Assembly (NCBI GenBank): GCA_026389315.1
Contig: JAPLIC010000061.1
Location: 99,349-163,348 of the forward strand
Length of the DNA stretch: 64,000 bases
From: Cyanobacteriota bacterium
Lineage (GTDB): Bacteria > Cyanobacteriota > Cyanobacteriia > PCC-6307 > Cyanobiaceae
Direction: 5' to 3'
The notes under the pieces are model-generated. The model did no database searches, was not told the DNA's origin, and worked only from the letters and a program-made list of their open reading frames with translations. The stretch's first letter is position 1. Every line of letters starts with the position of its first letter. A program made the position numbers and the translations under genes. This document shows positions 40,126 through 49,615 of this stretch, piece after piece.

Positions 40126-42334
40126 ACGCATTCGCCCCAGCTTCCGGACACGCCACTCCCCCGGCGAGGCCCAGCTGCTGCTGCATGTCCCTGGCGCCGA
40201 ACCCAGATCGGTCCCTCTCCATGGCAGTTGCTACCGCATCGGCAGGGAGACCGGCTCCGATGTGGTGATCGACCATGCCGCCGTCAGCCGCCGCCATGCC
40301 CTGCTGGAACAACGCGGTCGGGACTGGCTCTTGAGCGACTGCGACTCCACCAATGGCTTGTGGTGGCAAGGTCGCAGGGTGCAGCAGCTGGTGCTGCGGG
40401 ATGGCGATGGCGTGCGTTTTGGACCGAACCAGGAAGGGGGCCTGCCGGAACTCACCTTTGAGACCCCCCGTTGGCCTGGCCAGAACCGCTGGAGGCGGTT
40501 GGCGGCGGCCAGCCTGGCGGGCGGTGCCTTGGCTGGGGTGCTGCTGTTGACGCTGTCCTACCTGCAGGTGCCGATTCGGGGCAACCTGGCTGCGGTCCGG
40601 GGCCCCCTCGTGCTCTACGACCGCCAAAGCCGCACGATCGCCTCAGCGGAGGACCAGCACCACCGCGAGTTGGGCTCCCTGGGACGATTCTCACCGGTGC
40701 TGATCCAAGCCCTCCTCGCAAGTGAGGACAGTCGTTTCTGGTGGCATCCAGGGGTCGATCCGATCGGAACGGGACGGGCCCTGGTGACCAACTTGATCGG
40801 GGGGCGCGTCTTGGAGGGGGGCAGCACCCTGACACAACAGTTGGCCCGCAGCCTCTATCCCGACCAGGTGGGCCAGGGGGAAACCCTCGCCCGCAAATGG
40901 CGCGAGTTGTTGGTGGCGCTGCAACTGGAAGCTCGCTTCAGCAAGGCCGAACTGCTGCGCAGCTACCTCAACCGGGTGTACCTGGGGGTGGGCTGGGGCT
41001 TCGAAGATGCGGCCCGTCGCTACTTCGATCGTCCGGCCAGACGTCTCAACCTGGAGCAGGCAGCCCTGCTGGTGGGGCTGCTGCCCTCCCCGAATGGCTA
41101 TGACCCCTGCCTTGACCCCCAGGCCGCCCTGGCCGCCCGCAACGGCGTCCTGGCCAAGATGGAATCCACTGGCCGCATCAGCTCAGACCAGGCCCACCGC
41201 GCCCGCCGGGCCCCCATTGAGCTGGCGGCCAACGCCTGCCGCTCCAGCGCGCGCCGTGTGGCCCCCTTCTACAGCGACCAAGTGCGCCGTGATCTGGAGA
41301 ACCTGGTGGGCAGCGACGTGGCCGCCGAGGGCAACTTCCTCATCGACACCCATCTCGATCCAACATTGCAAACCCTGGTCGAGCGCTTGCTGCGCCAAAA
41401 GCTTGTGGCCAGCGCCGGGCTGGGCGTCAGCGAGGGGGCTGTGGTGGTGCTCGACAGCCGCAACAACGGCATCCTGGCGATTGCCGGTGGCCGTGATTAC
41501 CGCCAGAGCCAGTTCAACCGGGCCACCATGGCCCAGAGGCAACCGGGCAGCACCTTCAAGCTGATTCCCTACGTCGTGGCGATTGAACAGGGAGCCCGGG
41601 CGGGCGATTCCATCGCCTGCGGTCCCCTGCGCTGGCAAGGCCAGTTTTTCGATAGTGCCTGCGGGGGACTGATCAGCCTGCGGCAGGCGCTCGCCATCAG
41701 CAGCAACACGGCCGCCTTGCGCCTGGCCCGTCGTGCGGGCCTCACCGCCCTCACCCAGAAAGCGTGGGACCTGGGCATCACCAGTCCCCTCGAACCAGTG
41801 CCTGGACTGGCCCTTGGCCAAAGTGAGGTGACCCTGCTGGAGCTGACTGCCGCCTACGGGGCCGTCGCCAACAACGGCATCTGGCATGCCCCCAGCACCA
41901 TTCGCAAGCTCACCGACGCTGAACGCTGCCATAGCGGCGAAGGGGATTCGGGTAGCGGCTTAACAGTCAAAGCAGGCCCTGGCTCCAGCACCGGCAAGCC
42001 CGGCGAGGACCCCTGCCGAGGAGGGCGAGACACCCCCAACTTCCACAACGTCGGTCGGCGGGCCATGGCCGCCAGCACAGCGGCGACCATGCAGGAACTG
42101 CTCCGGGGAGTGGTCAGCAACGGCACCGGCACGGCGGCCTATGTGGGGGGCCGTGCAGGAGGCAAAACCGGCACCACCAACGAGGGGCGGGACCTGCTTT
42201 TCGTGGGCTATGCGCCCGAGCGGCACTGGGTCATGGGGGTCTGGATGGGCAATGACGACAACCGTCCCACCCGAGCCACCAGCGCCCTGGCCGCCGGACT
42301 CTGGGGAGAAATCATCAGCGCCGCCTCACCCTGA
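40106..42334 (+). CDS. class A penicillin-binding protein with N-terminal FHA domain
   Basis: FHA: CYRIGRETGSDVVIDHAAVSRRHALLEQRGRDWLLSDCDSTNGLW; transglycosylase: LLASEDSRFWWHPGVDP, GGSTLTQQLARSL; transpeptidase: RQPGSTFKLIPY, SSNTAA, GGKTGTTNEGRD. GTG start inferred. Confidence 0.92.
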   Translation: MVPATPERIRPSFRTRHSPGEAQLLLHVPGAEPRSVPLHGSCYRIGRETGSDVVIDHAAVSRRHALLEQRGRDWLLSDCDSTNGLWWQGRRVQQLVLRDGDGVRFGPNQEGGLPELTFETPRWPGQNRWRRLAAASLAGGALAGVLLLTLSYLQVPIRGNLAAVRGPLVLYDRQSRTIASAEDQHHRELGSLGRFSPVLIQALLASEDSRFWWHPGVDPIGTGRALVTNLIGGRVLEGGSTLTQQLARSLYPDQVGQGETLARKWRELLVALQLEARFSKAELLRSYLNRVYLGVGWGFEDAARRYFDRPARRLNLEQAALLVGLLPSPNGYDPCLDPQAALAARNGVLAKMESTGRISSDQAHRARRAPIELAANACRSSARRVAPFYSDQVRRDLENLVGSDVAAEGNFLIDTHLDPTLQTLVERLLRQKLVASAGLGVSEGAVVVLDSRNNGILAIAGGRDYRQSQFNRATMAQRQPGSTFKLIPYVVAIEQGARAGDSIACGPLRWQGQFFDSACGGLISLRQALAISSNTAALRLARRAGLTALTQKAWDLGITSPLEPVPGLALGQSEVTLLELTAAYGAVANNGIWHAPSTIRKLTDAERCHSGEGDSGSGLTVKAGPGSSTGKPGEDPCRGGRDTPNFHNVGRRAMAASTAATMQELLRGVVSNGTGTAAYVGGRAGGKTGTTNEGRDLLFVGYAPERHWVMGVWMGNDDNRPTRATSALAAGLWGEIISAASP

Positions 42335-43935
42335 TGCCCCGGATGCGCCTGTGGATGGGGATCGGCCTGGGCCTGGTGGCATTGCTCTTGGTCGCCGCCG
42401 TGCTGCAGGGCTTCAACCAGTTGATCTGGCAGTTGAGCTATTGGCTGCCGGGTTGGCTGGTCGCCCCCTTGGTGGTGCTGCTGCTGGCGGCCCTGGCCCT
42501 GGGACTGGCCCAGTTGGTGCTGCCTTGGTGGCGCCGCGGCGGCAACGGCCACCCACGGCGTTCCAGCCCACCCCAACCCCCGGCCAGCAGCCGCCGGGAA
42601 GCCGCCTCCCGCCACCTGGAGGCCATCGATCAAACCCTCGATCGGGTGCGTGACGAGGTGGAGCGGGAAGCCCTGCGCCAGGAACGCCAGCGCCTGCAGG
42701 CCGAACTGGAACGGGGCGACCTTGAAATCGCCGTCTTTGGCAGCGGCTCCACGGGGAAGACCTCCCTGATCCGAGCCCTGCTCAACGAGCTGGTGGGCAG
42801 CGTGGCGGCGGCGATGGGCTCCACCGAACACAGCGCCCGCTACCGCCTGCGGCTGGAGGGCCTGCCCCGGGCAGTGATCCTGGAAGACACCCCGGGGATC
42901 CTCGAAGGGGGGCAAGAGGGCCGGCAGCGCGAAGAGCTGGCCCGCCGTCGAGCCGCCAAAGCCGACCTGCTGTTGCTGGTGGTGGATGGCGACCTGCGGG
43001 CGGCGGAGCAGGAGGTGTTCGACACCCTGGCCAGCCTGGGCAAACGCCTGCTGCTGGTCCTCAACAAGTGCGACCTGCGGGGCGAACGGGAGGAGGAACG
43101 ACTCCTGGCCTTGTTGCGGCAGCGGGGCGCCGGCCGCATTGCCCCTGAAGATGTCATTGCCGCCAGCGCCTCCCCCCAGAGCGTGCCGAGGCCAGGGGGC
43201 CGCCCCCTGCAACCCGCCGCGGAGGTCCAGGGGCTGCTCAGGCGCATGGCGGCGGTACTGCGGGCCGACGGCGAAGAGTTGATCGCCGACAACCTGCTGC
43301 TGCAAAGCCGCCAGTTGGGCGAAGCCAGCCAGCAACTGCTGGACCGCCAGCGGGGCCGGGATGCCGAGACGATCGTGGAGCGCTACGTGTGGATCGGGGC
43401 GGGTGTGTTGCTGGTGAATCCCCTGCCGGGCGTGGACCTGCTGGGAACGGCGGCGGTGAATGCCCAGATGGTGATCGAGATCGGCCGCCTCTATGGAGTG
43501 AGCCTCAGCCGGGAGGCGGCCCAGGACCTGGCCCTCTCCGTCGGCCGCACCCTGGCGGGGTTGGGTCTGATCAAAGGGGGAATCGGTCTGATCGGCGGCG
43601 CCCTGAGCTTGAACCTGCCGGCCCTGCTCCTCAGTCGGGCGGTTCAGGCGGTGACAGCCGCCTGGCTGACGCGGGTGGCCGGACGCAGCTTCATCACCTA
43701 CTTCCGCCAGGACCAGGACTGGGGGGATGGCGGCGTCCGGGAGGTGCTCCAGAAACAATACGAACTCAACAAGCGCGAAGGAGCCCTGCGCCGCTTTCTG
43801 GAGGTGGCCCTCAACCGCGTGGTGGAACCCTGGCAACGCCGTCAGGAACTGCGGCTACCGCCGCGGGCGCAGCAGCGAGGCCCAGGGCCTCGGGGGGAGG
43901 GGGCAACAGGGGCCCCTGGCGATCAAGCAAGGTGA
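42334..43935 (+). CDS. YcjF-like membrane-associated GTPase
   Basis: N-terminal TM segments, GSGSTGKTSLIRALLNEL (P-loop), EDTPGI, LNKCDL; TGATG overlap with the PBP gene. Confidence 0.85.
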   Translation: MPRMRLWMGIGLGLVALLLVAAVLQGFNQLIWQLSYWLPGWLVAPLVVLLLAALALGLAQLVLPWWRRGGNGHPRRSSPPQPPASSRREAASRHLEAIDQTLDRVRDEVEREALRQERQRLQAELERGDLEIAVFGSGSTGKTSLIRALLNELVGSVAAAMGSTEHSARYRLRLEGLPRAVILEDTPGILEGGQEGRQREELARRRAAKADLLLLVVDGDLRAAEQEVFDTLASLGKRLLLVLNKCDLRGEREEERLLALLRQRGAGRIAPEDVIAASASPQSVPRPGGRPLQPAAEVQGLLRRMAAVLRADGEELIADNLLLQSRQLGEASQQLLDRQRGRDAETIVERYVWIGAGVLLVNPLPGVDLLGTAAVNAQMVIEIGRLYGVSLSREAAQDLALSVGRTLAGLGLIKGGIGLIGGALSLNLPALLLSRAVQAVTAAWLTRVAGRSFITYFRQDQDWGDGGVREVLQKQYELNKREGALRRFLEVALNRVVEPWQRRQELRLPPRAQQRGPGPRGEGATGAPGDQAR

Positions 43936-44029
43936 CCATCACCAAATAAAGAACGGCGATCAGAATCGATAGGGCCCCGGTGACAAGGGCCACCCAACGG
44001 GAACGGACATCGCTGGGCGGCGTTGCCAT
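43811..44029 (-). CDS. small single-TM protein (72 aa)
   Basis: MATPPSDVRSRWVALVTGALSILIAVLYLVMVTLLDRQGPLLPPPPEALG...; ATG at 44029 within ORF 43811..44335. Confidence 0.55.
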   Translation of the reverse strand: MATPPSDVRSRWVALVTGALSILIAVLYLVMVTLLDRQGPLLPPPPEALGLAAAPAAVAAVPDGVARVPPRG

Positions 44030-44084
44030 TAAGGAACCAACGGGTGCAGGGCCCAACCGTAGGTGGAGATCTGCCCCCAGCGAA

Positions 44085-45503
44085 TCACGGGTGCTGCTCC
44101 GCCACCAGTGCCGCGAGATGCTCCAGGTGTTGGGAACGGGTATGGGGATTTCCCAAGACTGCTTTGAGATGGTGACGGCCCTGATACAGGGGGCGAGAAA
44201 GCAACAGCCCTTCCGCCAGAAGTCGTTCGCGCATCCGCCGACTCCAGGCGTCGCTCGCTGGGGCATCAAGGCCTGCAGGAGCAAAGGCCAGCAGATGGAG
44301 GGAGCCGCTGCGCAGCACCAGGCGCTCATCAACACTCAGCAACTCCTGGAGCCGCCGCCGCCGCGCCAGCGCCCCCCCAAGCAAGGACTCGATGCCGGCC
44401 TGGCCCAGGTGACGCAACCCAAGCCACAATTTCAGAATCTCAGCCGGACGGGTCCCCTGCAGACCCTCTTCCCCCCCATGGCCAAAGCCCCAACTGGGCT
44501 CCATATAGGGCAAACCGGTGGCGAAGCTGGCCTTCAACACCGAAGGATCGGCGAGTAGCAATAAAGAGGAGGTTTTGGGAATGCCCAACAGCTTCTGGGG
44601 GTTCACCGTGATCGAATCGGCCCGGTCCAGACCCTCCAGCGCCGACAAGGGGTGGTCGGCGAGGGCAAACACCGCCCCGATGGCCCCATCGACATGGAGC
44701 CAATGGCCGAAACGCTGACAGAGGTCGGCGATGGGCCCCAGCGGATCCACCGCGCCCCGCACCGTCGTGCCCGCCGTAGCCACCACGGCAATCACGGGGC
44801 GGCCCTGGTGGGCCAGGGCCTGCAAGGTCTCCTCGAGGGCCATCGGCTCCATCGACCCCTCAAAATCCACAGGCAAGCGAATGAGCGCCTGCGGGGGCAG
44901 GCCCATCACCGTCAGGGCCTTGAGCAACGAGAGATGGGCATCGTCGCTGCAGAGCACCACCCCATCGCCGTTGGTGGCCAGACCGGCCCGTTGGCGGGCC
45001 ACCACCAAGGCCATCAAATTGCTGAGGGTGCCGCCACTGGCCGCCACCCCACCAGCACCGGCCGGCATGCCGATCTGCCCGGCCAACCAGCCACAGAGAC
45101 CCCGCTCCAGACGGCTGAGGCTGGGGGAGAGCTCTTCGGCCAGGAGATTGTTGTTCAGCCCCGCGCAGATCAATTCAGCCGCCAGGCCGGCCACCAAGGG
45201 GGGGGGGTCCAGGTGGGCGAGGGCACCCGGATGGCTGGGGTTGTAGGCGCCCTCCATCACCATTTGCAGGTCGGCGAGCAACCGGTCTGGGGAAAGCCCC
45301 ACCCTTTCCGGTTCGATGGCAGGCATGGCGCTGAGGCCAGGCAGGGGTGTGCCCTTGCTGCTGCTTCCCAACCAACCGCAGAGCAGGCTGGAGGCACGAT
45401 GCAAAAAATCTTGCAGCGCCGGATCGACCCCGTGGGGATCGGCGAAGGGGGAAAGGGTGATCAGCGGATCAGCCTGCCGCTGGAAAGGGGGCGCACTGGC
45501 CAA
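44085..45503 (-). CDS. PLP-dependent decarboxylase (group II, aspartate/tyrosine/aromatic decarboxylase-like)
   Basis: ASGGTLSNLMAL, WLHVDGAIGAVFALADHPLSALEGLDRADSITVNPQKLLGIPKTSSLLL. Confidence 0.88.
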   Translation of the reverse strand: MASAPPFQRQADPLITLSPFADPHGVDPALQDFLHRASSLLCGWLGSSSKGTPLPGLSAMPAIEPERVGLSPDRLLADLQMVMEGAYNPSHPGALAHLDPPPLVAGLAAELICAGLNNNLLAEELSPSLSRLERGLCGWLAGQIGMPAGAGGVAASGGTLSNLMALVVARQRAGLATNGDGVVLCSDDAHLSLLKALTVMGLPPQALIRLPVDFEGSMEPMALEETLQALAHQGRPVIAVVATAGTTVRGAVDPLGPIADLCQRFGHWLHVDGAIGAVFALADHPLSALEGLDRADSITVNPQKLLGIPKTSSLLLLADPSVLKASFATGLPYMEPSWGFGHGGEEGLQGTRPAEILKLWLGLRHLGQAGIESLLGGALARRRRLQELLSVDERLVLRSGSLHLLAFAPAGLDAPASDAWSRRMRERLLAEGLLLSRPLYQGRHHLKAVLGNPHTRSQHLEHLAALVAEQHP

Positions 45504-45574
45504 CGGCGTCGTTCTTTCGTGCTGCCATTGTGCCTGGCGTCCGCCAGCGACGCCAAAAGTGGATCCACAGCACC

Positions 45575-46102
45575 ATGGAGGACCCCAAGGTCATGGCTGG
45601 GGGCAGTGATCACAACTTCTGGATGGGGCGCCTGCTGCGCCTCGCCCACCGGGTGGGAATGGAGGGGGAGGTGCCGGTGGCGGCGGTGATTCTCGATGAG
45701 AGGGGCATGGCCATCGGCTGGGGCAGCAACGTGCGCCATCGTCAACAGGATCCCCTCGGCCATGCCGAACTGGTGGCGCTGAGGCAGGCGGCTGCCCTGC
45801 GGGGCGACTGGCGCTTCAACGGCTGCAGCTTGTTGGTGACCCTCGAACCCTGTCCCATGTGCGCTGGTGCCCTGGTGCAGGCCAGGATGGGCGAGGTGGT
45901 GTACGGAGCAACCGATCCCAAGCGCGGTGCCCTTGGGGGTTGCCTGGATCTCGCCAACCATCCCAGCGCCCACCACGGGATGAGGGTCCAGGGCGGCGTG
46001 CTCGCAGAGGAGGGGCGCCAGTTGCTTGAGAACTGGTTTAGGCAGCGACGGCGGCAGGCACGGTTGGCTGGAAAGCGGGAAGCTCGCTTTCCAGCAAGTT
46101 GA
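45575..46102 (+). CDS. tadA: tRNA-specific adenosine deaminase
   Basis: EVPVAAVI, GHAELVALRQAA, TLEPCPMCAGALVQARMGEVVYGATDPKRGALGG. Confidence 0.92.
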   Translation: MEDPKVMAGGSDHNFWMGRLLRLAHRVGMEGEVPVAAVILDERGMAIGWGSNVRHRQQDPLGHAELVALRQAAALRGDWRFNGCSLLVTLEPCPMCAGALVQARMGEVVYGATDPKRGALGGCLDLANHPSAHHGMRVQGGVLAEEGRQLLENWFRQRRRQARLAGKREARFPAS

Positions 46103-47318
46103 GCAGCCGATCCACGTTGGCGGGGGTGCTGTTGTAACCCATCAGCCCGATGCGCCAGACCTTGCCGGCCAACACGCCCAGACCACCACCGACTTCAATC
46201 CCGAATTGGTCAAGGAGATGGCGACTGAAGGCCTTGCCATCGACACCAGCGGGAATTCTCACCGTGGTGAGGGTGGGCAGGCGTAAGGGCTCGGGAACCA
46301 ACAACTGGAGACCCAGGCGCTCAAGACCATTCCAAAGCTGTTCGGCATTGCTGCGGTGACGGCCCCAGGCCTGCTCCAAGCCCTCTTCGGCGAGCAGCCG
46401 CAGGGCTTCACGCATGCCGTAGTTCATGTTCACCGGAGCCGTGTGGTGATACACACGATCGCTGCCCCAGTAATTGTTGAGCAACGAGACATCGAGGTAC
46501 CAATTGGGCACCTTGCCCTTGCGGCTGGCCAGCTTCTGCTCAGCCCTTGGACCCATGCTGAAGGGACCCAGGCCAGGGGGGCAGCTCAGTCCTTTCTGAC
46601 TGCAGCTGTAGGCCAGGTCGATCTTCCAGTCATCCAGGAAGAGGGGGACGGCCCCCAAAGAAGTCACCGTGTCCACCAGGAGGAGGGCGTCGTGGGCCCG
46701 ACAGAGATCACCGATGCCCTCTAGGGGCTGGCAGATGCCGGTAGAGGTTTCGGCGTGGACGATCGCCAGCAGGGTGGGGTGATGGGCCTCCAAGGCGGCC
46801 TTTATCTCCTCAAGACTGAAAGCCTCGCCCCAGGGACGTTCGATGGTGATGACGTCGGCGCCATAGCGGCCAGCCATGTCGGCTAGGCGCAGGCCAAAAT
46901 AGCCATTCACCGCCACCACCACCCGATCACCGGGTTCGATCATGTTGGCGATGGCGGCTTCCATGGCGGCGCTACCGGTGCCACTCATTGGCAAGGTAAG
47001 CCTGTTATCAGTCTGCCAGGCGTAACGCAGCAGCTCCTGCACTTCCACCATCAGTTCCAGATAGAGCGGATCGAGGTGACCGATCGGCATGCGAGCGAGG
47101 GCTTGCAAAACCTGGGGATGGGCGTTGGAGGGTCCGGGACCGAGCAGCAGTCGTTCCGGCGTGGCAATTGGGGCGAGCCCAATTCGGTGCTGGCTGGAGA
47201 CGGTAGGCAGAACAGAAGGGGCCAAGGCCTGCGGGTAGGGGAAACGGGTGAGGGGAGAGTAGGCGAGGGTGCCCCTGCTCAGCGAGCCCGCACATTGGTG
47301 GAAGCCAGACCGCGGCAA
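46038..47318 (-). CDS. alanine--glyoxylate / serine--pyruvate aminotransferase family protein (start uncertain)
   Basis: LLLGPGPSNAHPQVLQALARMPIGHLDPLYLELM; AYSCSQKGLSCPPGLGPFSMG. Confidence 0.92.
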   Translation of the reverse strand: MPRSGFHQCAGSLSRGTLAYSPLTRFPYPQALAPSVLPTVSSQHRIGLAPIATPERLLLGPGPSNAHPQVLQALARMPIGHLDPLYLELMVEVQELLRYAWQTDNRLTLPMSGTGSAAMEAAIANMIEPGDRVVVAVNGYFGLRLADMAGRYGADVITIERPWGEAFSLEEIKAALEAHHPTLLAIVHAETSTGICQPLEGIGDLCRAHDALLLVDTVTSLGAVPLFLDDWKIDLAYSCSQKGLSCPPGLGPFSMGPRAEQKLASRKGKVPNWYLDVSLLNNYWGSDRVYHHTAPVNMNYGMREALRLLAEEGLEQAWGRHRSNAEQLWNGLERLGLQLLVPEPLRLPTLTTVRIPAGVDGKAFSRHLLDQFGIEVGGGLGVLAGKVWRIGLMGYNSTPANVDRLLNLLESELPAFQPTVPAAVAA

Positions 47319-47830
47319 AGGTGCAGGAATGGAGCCCTCACCACGCTATCGATCTGCCTGGCATCGCCACCGCCCTGGCTCAGCAACATTTCGGAGACCA
47401 CTTCGGCCAGCAGGGCGATGCCGCGCACCGTCGGGCCGGTGGGAACGCCCAAACTCTTATAGGTGTCGTCCAATCCGTTGAGCACCCGCTCATCAAGGAT
47501 GGTGACGTCATCGGCCAGCAACGAATAGCTGGCATAGCGCAAAAAGTAGTCCATGTCCCGCAGACACGCCGCCAGGCGGCGGGTGGTATAGGCATTTCCA
47601 CCAGGAAGAATCAATTCAGGATCTGCGAGCCAAAGCCGTTGCGAGGCTTCGCGCACAATGGCCGCCGCTTCGCGGTTGATCAATTCGACGGCCGCCAATC
47701 GGACGGTCGACTGGCTGTAAAACGACTCGATGCGGTCGAGGGCGTCGCGATCGAGATAGCGACCAAGCTGGTCGTAGCGGCCAATCACACCGCTGATGGC
47801 GTCGCGCATGGAAGGAACCGGGTGACTCAC
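47279..47830 (-). CDS. apcF: allophycocyanin beta-18 subunit
   Basis: MRDAISGVIGRYDQLGRYLDRDALDRI; GGNAYTTRRLAACLRDMDYFLRYASYSLLADDVTILDERVLNGLDDTYKSLGVPTGPTVRGI. Confidence 0.87.
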   Translation of the reverse strand: MSHPVPSMRDAISGVIGRYDQLGRYLDRDALDRIESFYSQSTVRLAAVELINREAAAIVREASQRLWLADPELILPGGNAYTTRRLAACLRDMDYFLRYASYSLLADDVTILDERVLNGLDDTYKSLGVPTGPTVRGIALLAEVVSEMLLSQGGGDARQIDSVVRAPFLHLCRGLASTNVRAR

Positions 47831-47974
47831 CTTCGCCAGAAGCTAGCAGTCGCAATCAGCCAGATTCCTTGCTGGAGACAGGTTTTCGAGAATCTGACAG
47901 AAACGGTTACGCAGGCCCGGCAGTGCAGAGAGACCCAAGCGGGGGGCAGAGCCACTGGGGCGCCAGATTTTTTA

Positions 47975-48016
47975 GTAGCAACGGATACAAAGTCAGTTGG
48001 TAGCGCTGCTTACGTT
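47975..48016 (+). promoter_or_regulatory. NtcA-type promoter of glnA: GTA-N8-TAC, 22 nt, TACGTT (-10)
   Basis: GTAGCAACGGATAC at 47975..47988; TACGTT (TAN3T) at 48011..48016. Confidence 0.85.
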
Positions 48017-48064
48017 CTCGCCCATCCGTCCCGCTAGGGCGGCCCCCTTACACGGATCCTTCCA

Positions 48065-49483
48065 ATGGCCCCGACCGCCCAGGACGTTCTTCGCCGCATT
48101 AAGGAGGAAGGGATTGAACTGATCGATCTCAAATTTGTCGATCTCCACGGCAAGTGGCAGCATCTGACCGTCTGCGAAGACCTCATTGATGAATCCGCCT
48201 TCACCACAGGCGTGGCTTTCGACGGTTCCTCGATCCGAGGCTGGAAGGCGATCAACGAATCCGACATGGACATGGTGCCGGACCCAGCCACGGCCTGGAT
48301 CGATCCGTTCTATAGCCACAAAACCCTCAGCTTGATTTGCTCGATCAAGGAGCCCCGCAGCGGCCTTCCCTACGCCCGCTGTCCCCGGTCCTTGGCGCAA
48401 AAAGCTCTGGACTACCTGGCTTCAACTGGATTGGCAGATACGGCCTATTTCGGACCCGAGCCCGAATTTTTCATCTTTGACGATGTCCGCTACAAAAGCA
48501 GCAACGGCGCAAGCTATTACCACGTGGACTCGATTGAAGCCCCCTGGAACAGTGATCGCATTGAAAATGGGGGGAATTTAGCCTACAAGATCCAACTTAA
48601 AGAAGGCTATTTCCCCGTTGCCCCTAACGATACCCTTCAGGATATCCGCAGCGAAATGCTTCTCACCATGGGCTCTCTTGGGGTTCCGATCGAAAAACAG
48701 CATCATGAAGTTGCCACAGCTCAGCACGAATTGGGCATAAAGTATTCCGAATTAATCAGGGCAGCAGACAACGTAATGATTTATAAGTATGTCGTACGAA
48801 ATATCGCCAAAAAATACGGCAAAACCGCCACATTCATGCCGAAGCCCATCTTTGGAGATAACGGTTCTGGCATGCATGTGCACCAAAGTCTTTGGAAGGC
48901 CGGTCAACCCCTTTTCTTCGGTGAAGGGACCTACGCCAACCTTTCCCAAACGGCCCGTTGGTACATCGGTGGCTTGCTTAAGCATGCCCCCAGTTTCCTG
49001 GCCTTCACCAACCCCAGCACCAACAGCTACAAGCGTTTGGTGCCAGGGTTCGAGGCACCGGTGAATCTGGTCTATTCCCAGGGCAATCGCTCCGCCGCCG
49101 TTCGCATCCCCCTGACAGGTCCCAATCCCAAGGCCAAGCGTCTTGAATTCCGTTCCGGTGACGCCCTCTCCAACCCCTACATCGGCTTTGCCGCCATGCT
49201 GATGGCCGGCATTGATGGCATCAACAACCAGATCGATCCAGGCAATGGCACCGACGTCGACCTCTTCGATCTCTCCGCCGATGAGCTTTCTCGCATTAAC
49301 ACCGTGCCCGCTTCCCTCAACGGAGCTTTGGAAGCCCTAGATGCTGACAAGGATTACCTGCTCGCCGGCGGTGTGTTCACAGAAGACTTCATCAGCAACT
49401 GGATCGCCCTTAAATACGAAGAGGTCCAACAGCTGCGCCAGCGTCCCCACCCGCACGAATTCGTGATGTACTACGAAGCTTGA
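48065..49483 (+). CDS. glnA: type I glutamine synthetase
   Basis: [16 protein letters not shown]-type N-terminus ([18 protein letters not shown]); [19 protein letters not shown]; full length. Confidence 0.97.
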   Translation: MAPTAQDVLRRIKEEGIELIDLKFVDLHGKWQHLTVCEDLIDESAFTTGVAFDGSSIRGWKAINESDMDMVPDPATAWIDPFYSHKTLSLICSIKEPRSGLPYARCPRSLAQKALDYLASTGLADTAYFGPEPEFFIFDDVRYKSSNGASYYHVDSIEAPWNSDRIENGGNLAYKIQLKEGYFPVAPNDTLQDIRSEMLLTMGSLGVPIEKQHHEVATAQHELGIKYSELIRAADNVMIYKYVVRNIAKKYGKTATFMPKPIFGDNGSGMHVHQSLWKAGQPLFFGEGTYANLSQTARWYIGGLLKHAPSFLAFTNPSTNSYKRLVPGFEAPVNLVYSQGNRSAAVRIPLTGPNPKAKRLEFRSGDALSNPYIGFAAMLMAGIDGINNQIDPGNGTDVDLFDLSADELSRINTVPASLNGALEALDADKDYLLAGGVFTEDFISNWIALKYEEVQQLRQRPHPHEFVMYYEA

Positions 49484-49491
49484 TCCAAACT

Positions 49492-49521
49492 GGCGGGGCG
49501 CAGGATCCACGATGCCCCGCC
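49492..49521 (+). terminator. GC-rich hairpin downstream of glnA (no clear U tract)
   Basis: GGCGGGGC - 14-nt loop - GCCCCGCC, 8 bp perfect stem, 8 nt after the glnA stop. Confidence 0.55.
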
Positions 49522-49615
49522 CCAACCTGTTCAAATGATGGCCCACCAGAGCCCGAGCATGGCCGCCCCCCTAACCAAATTCGCCTATCTGGGTTTGCAC
49601 TCGTCTGGCTTGACA

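Noticed and set aside
42208-43836. 542-aa - strand ORF antisense to the PBP/GTPase genes
   Set aside because: Shadow ORF; the + strand proteins have clear motifs, the antisense translation does not.
48001-48064. Possible glutamine riboswitch (glnA RNA motif) in the glnA leader
   Set aside because: The leader after the predicted -10 is only about 40 nt and lacks the conserved GGACGGAAGUAGG-type element; the NtcA promoter explains the region better.
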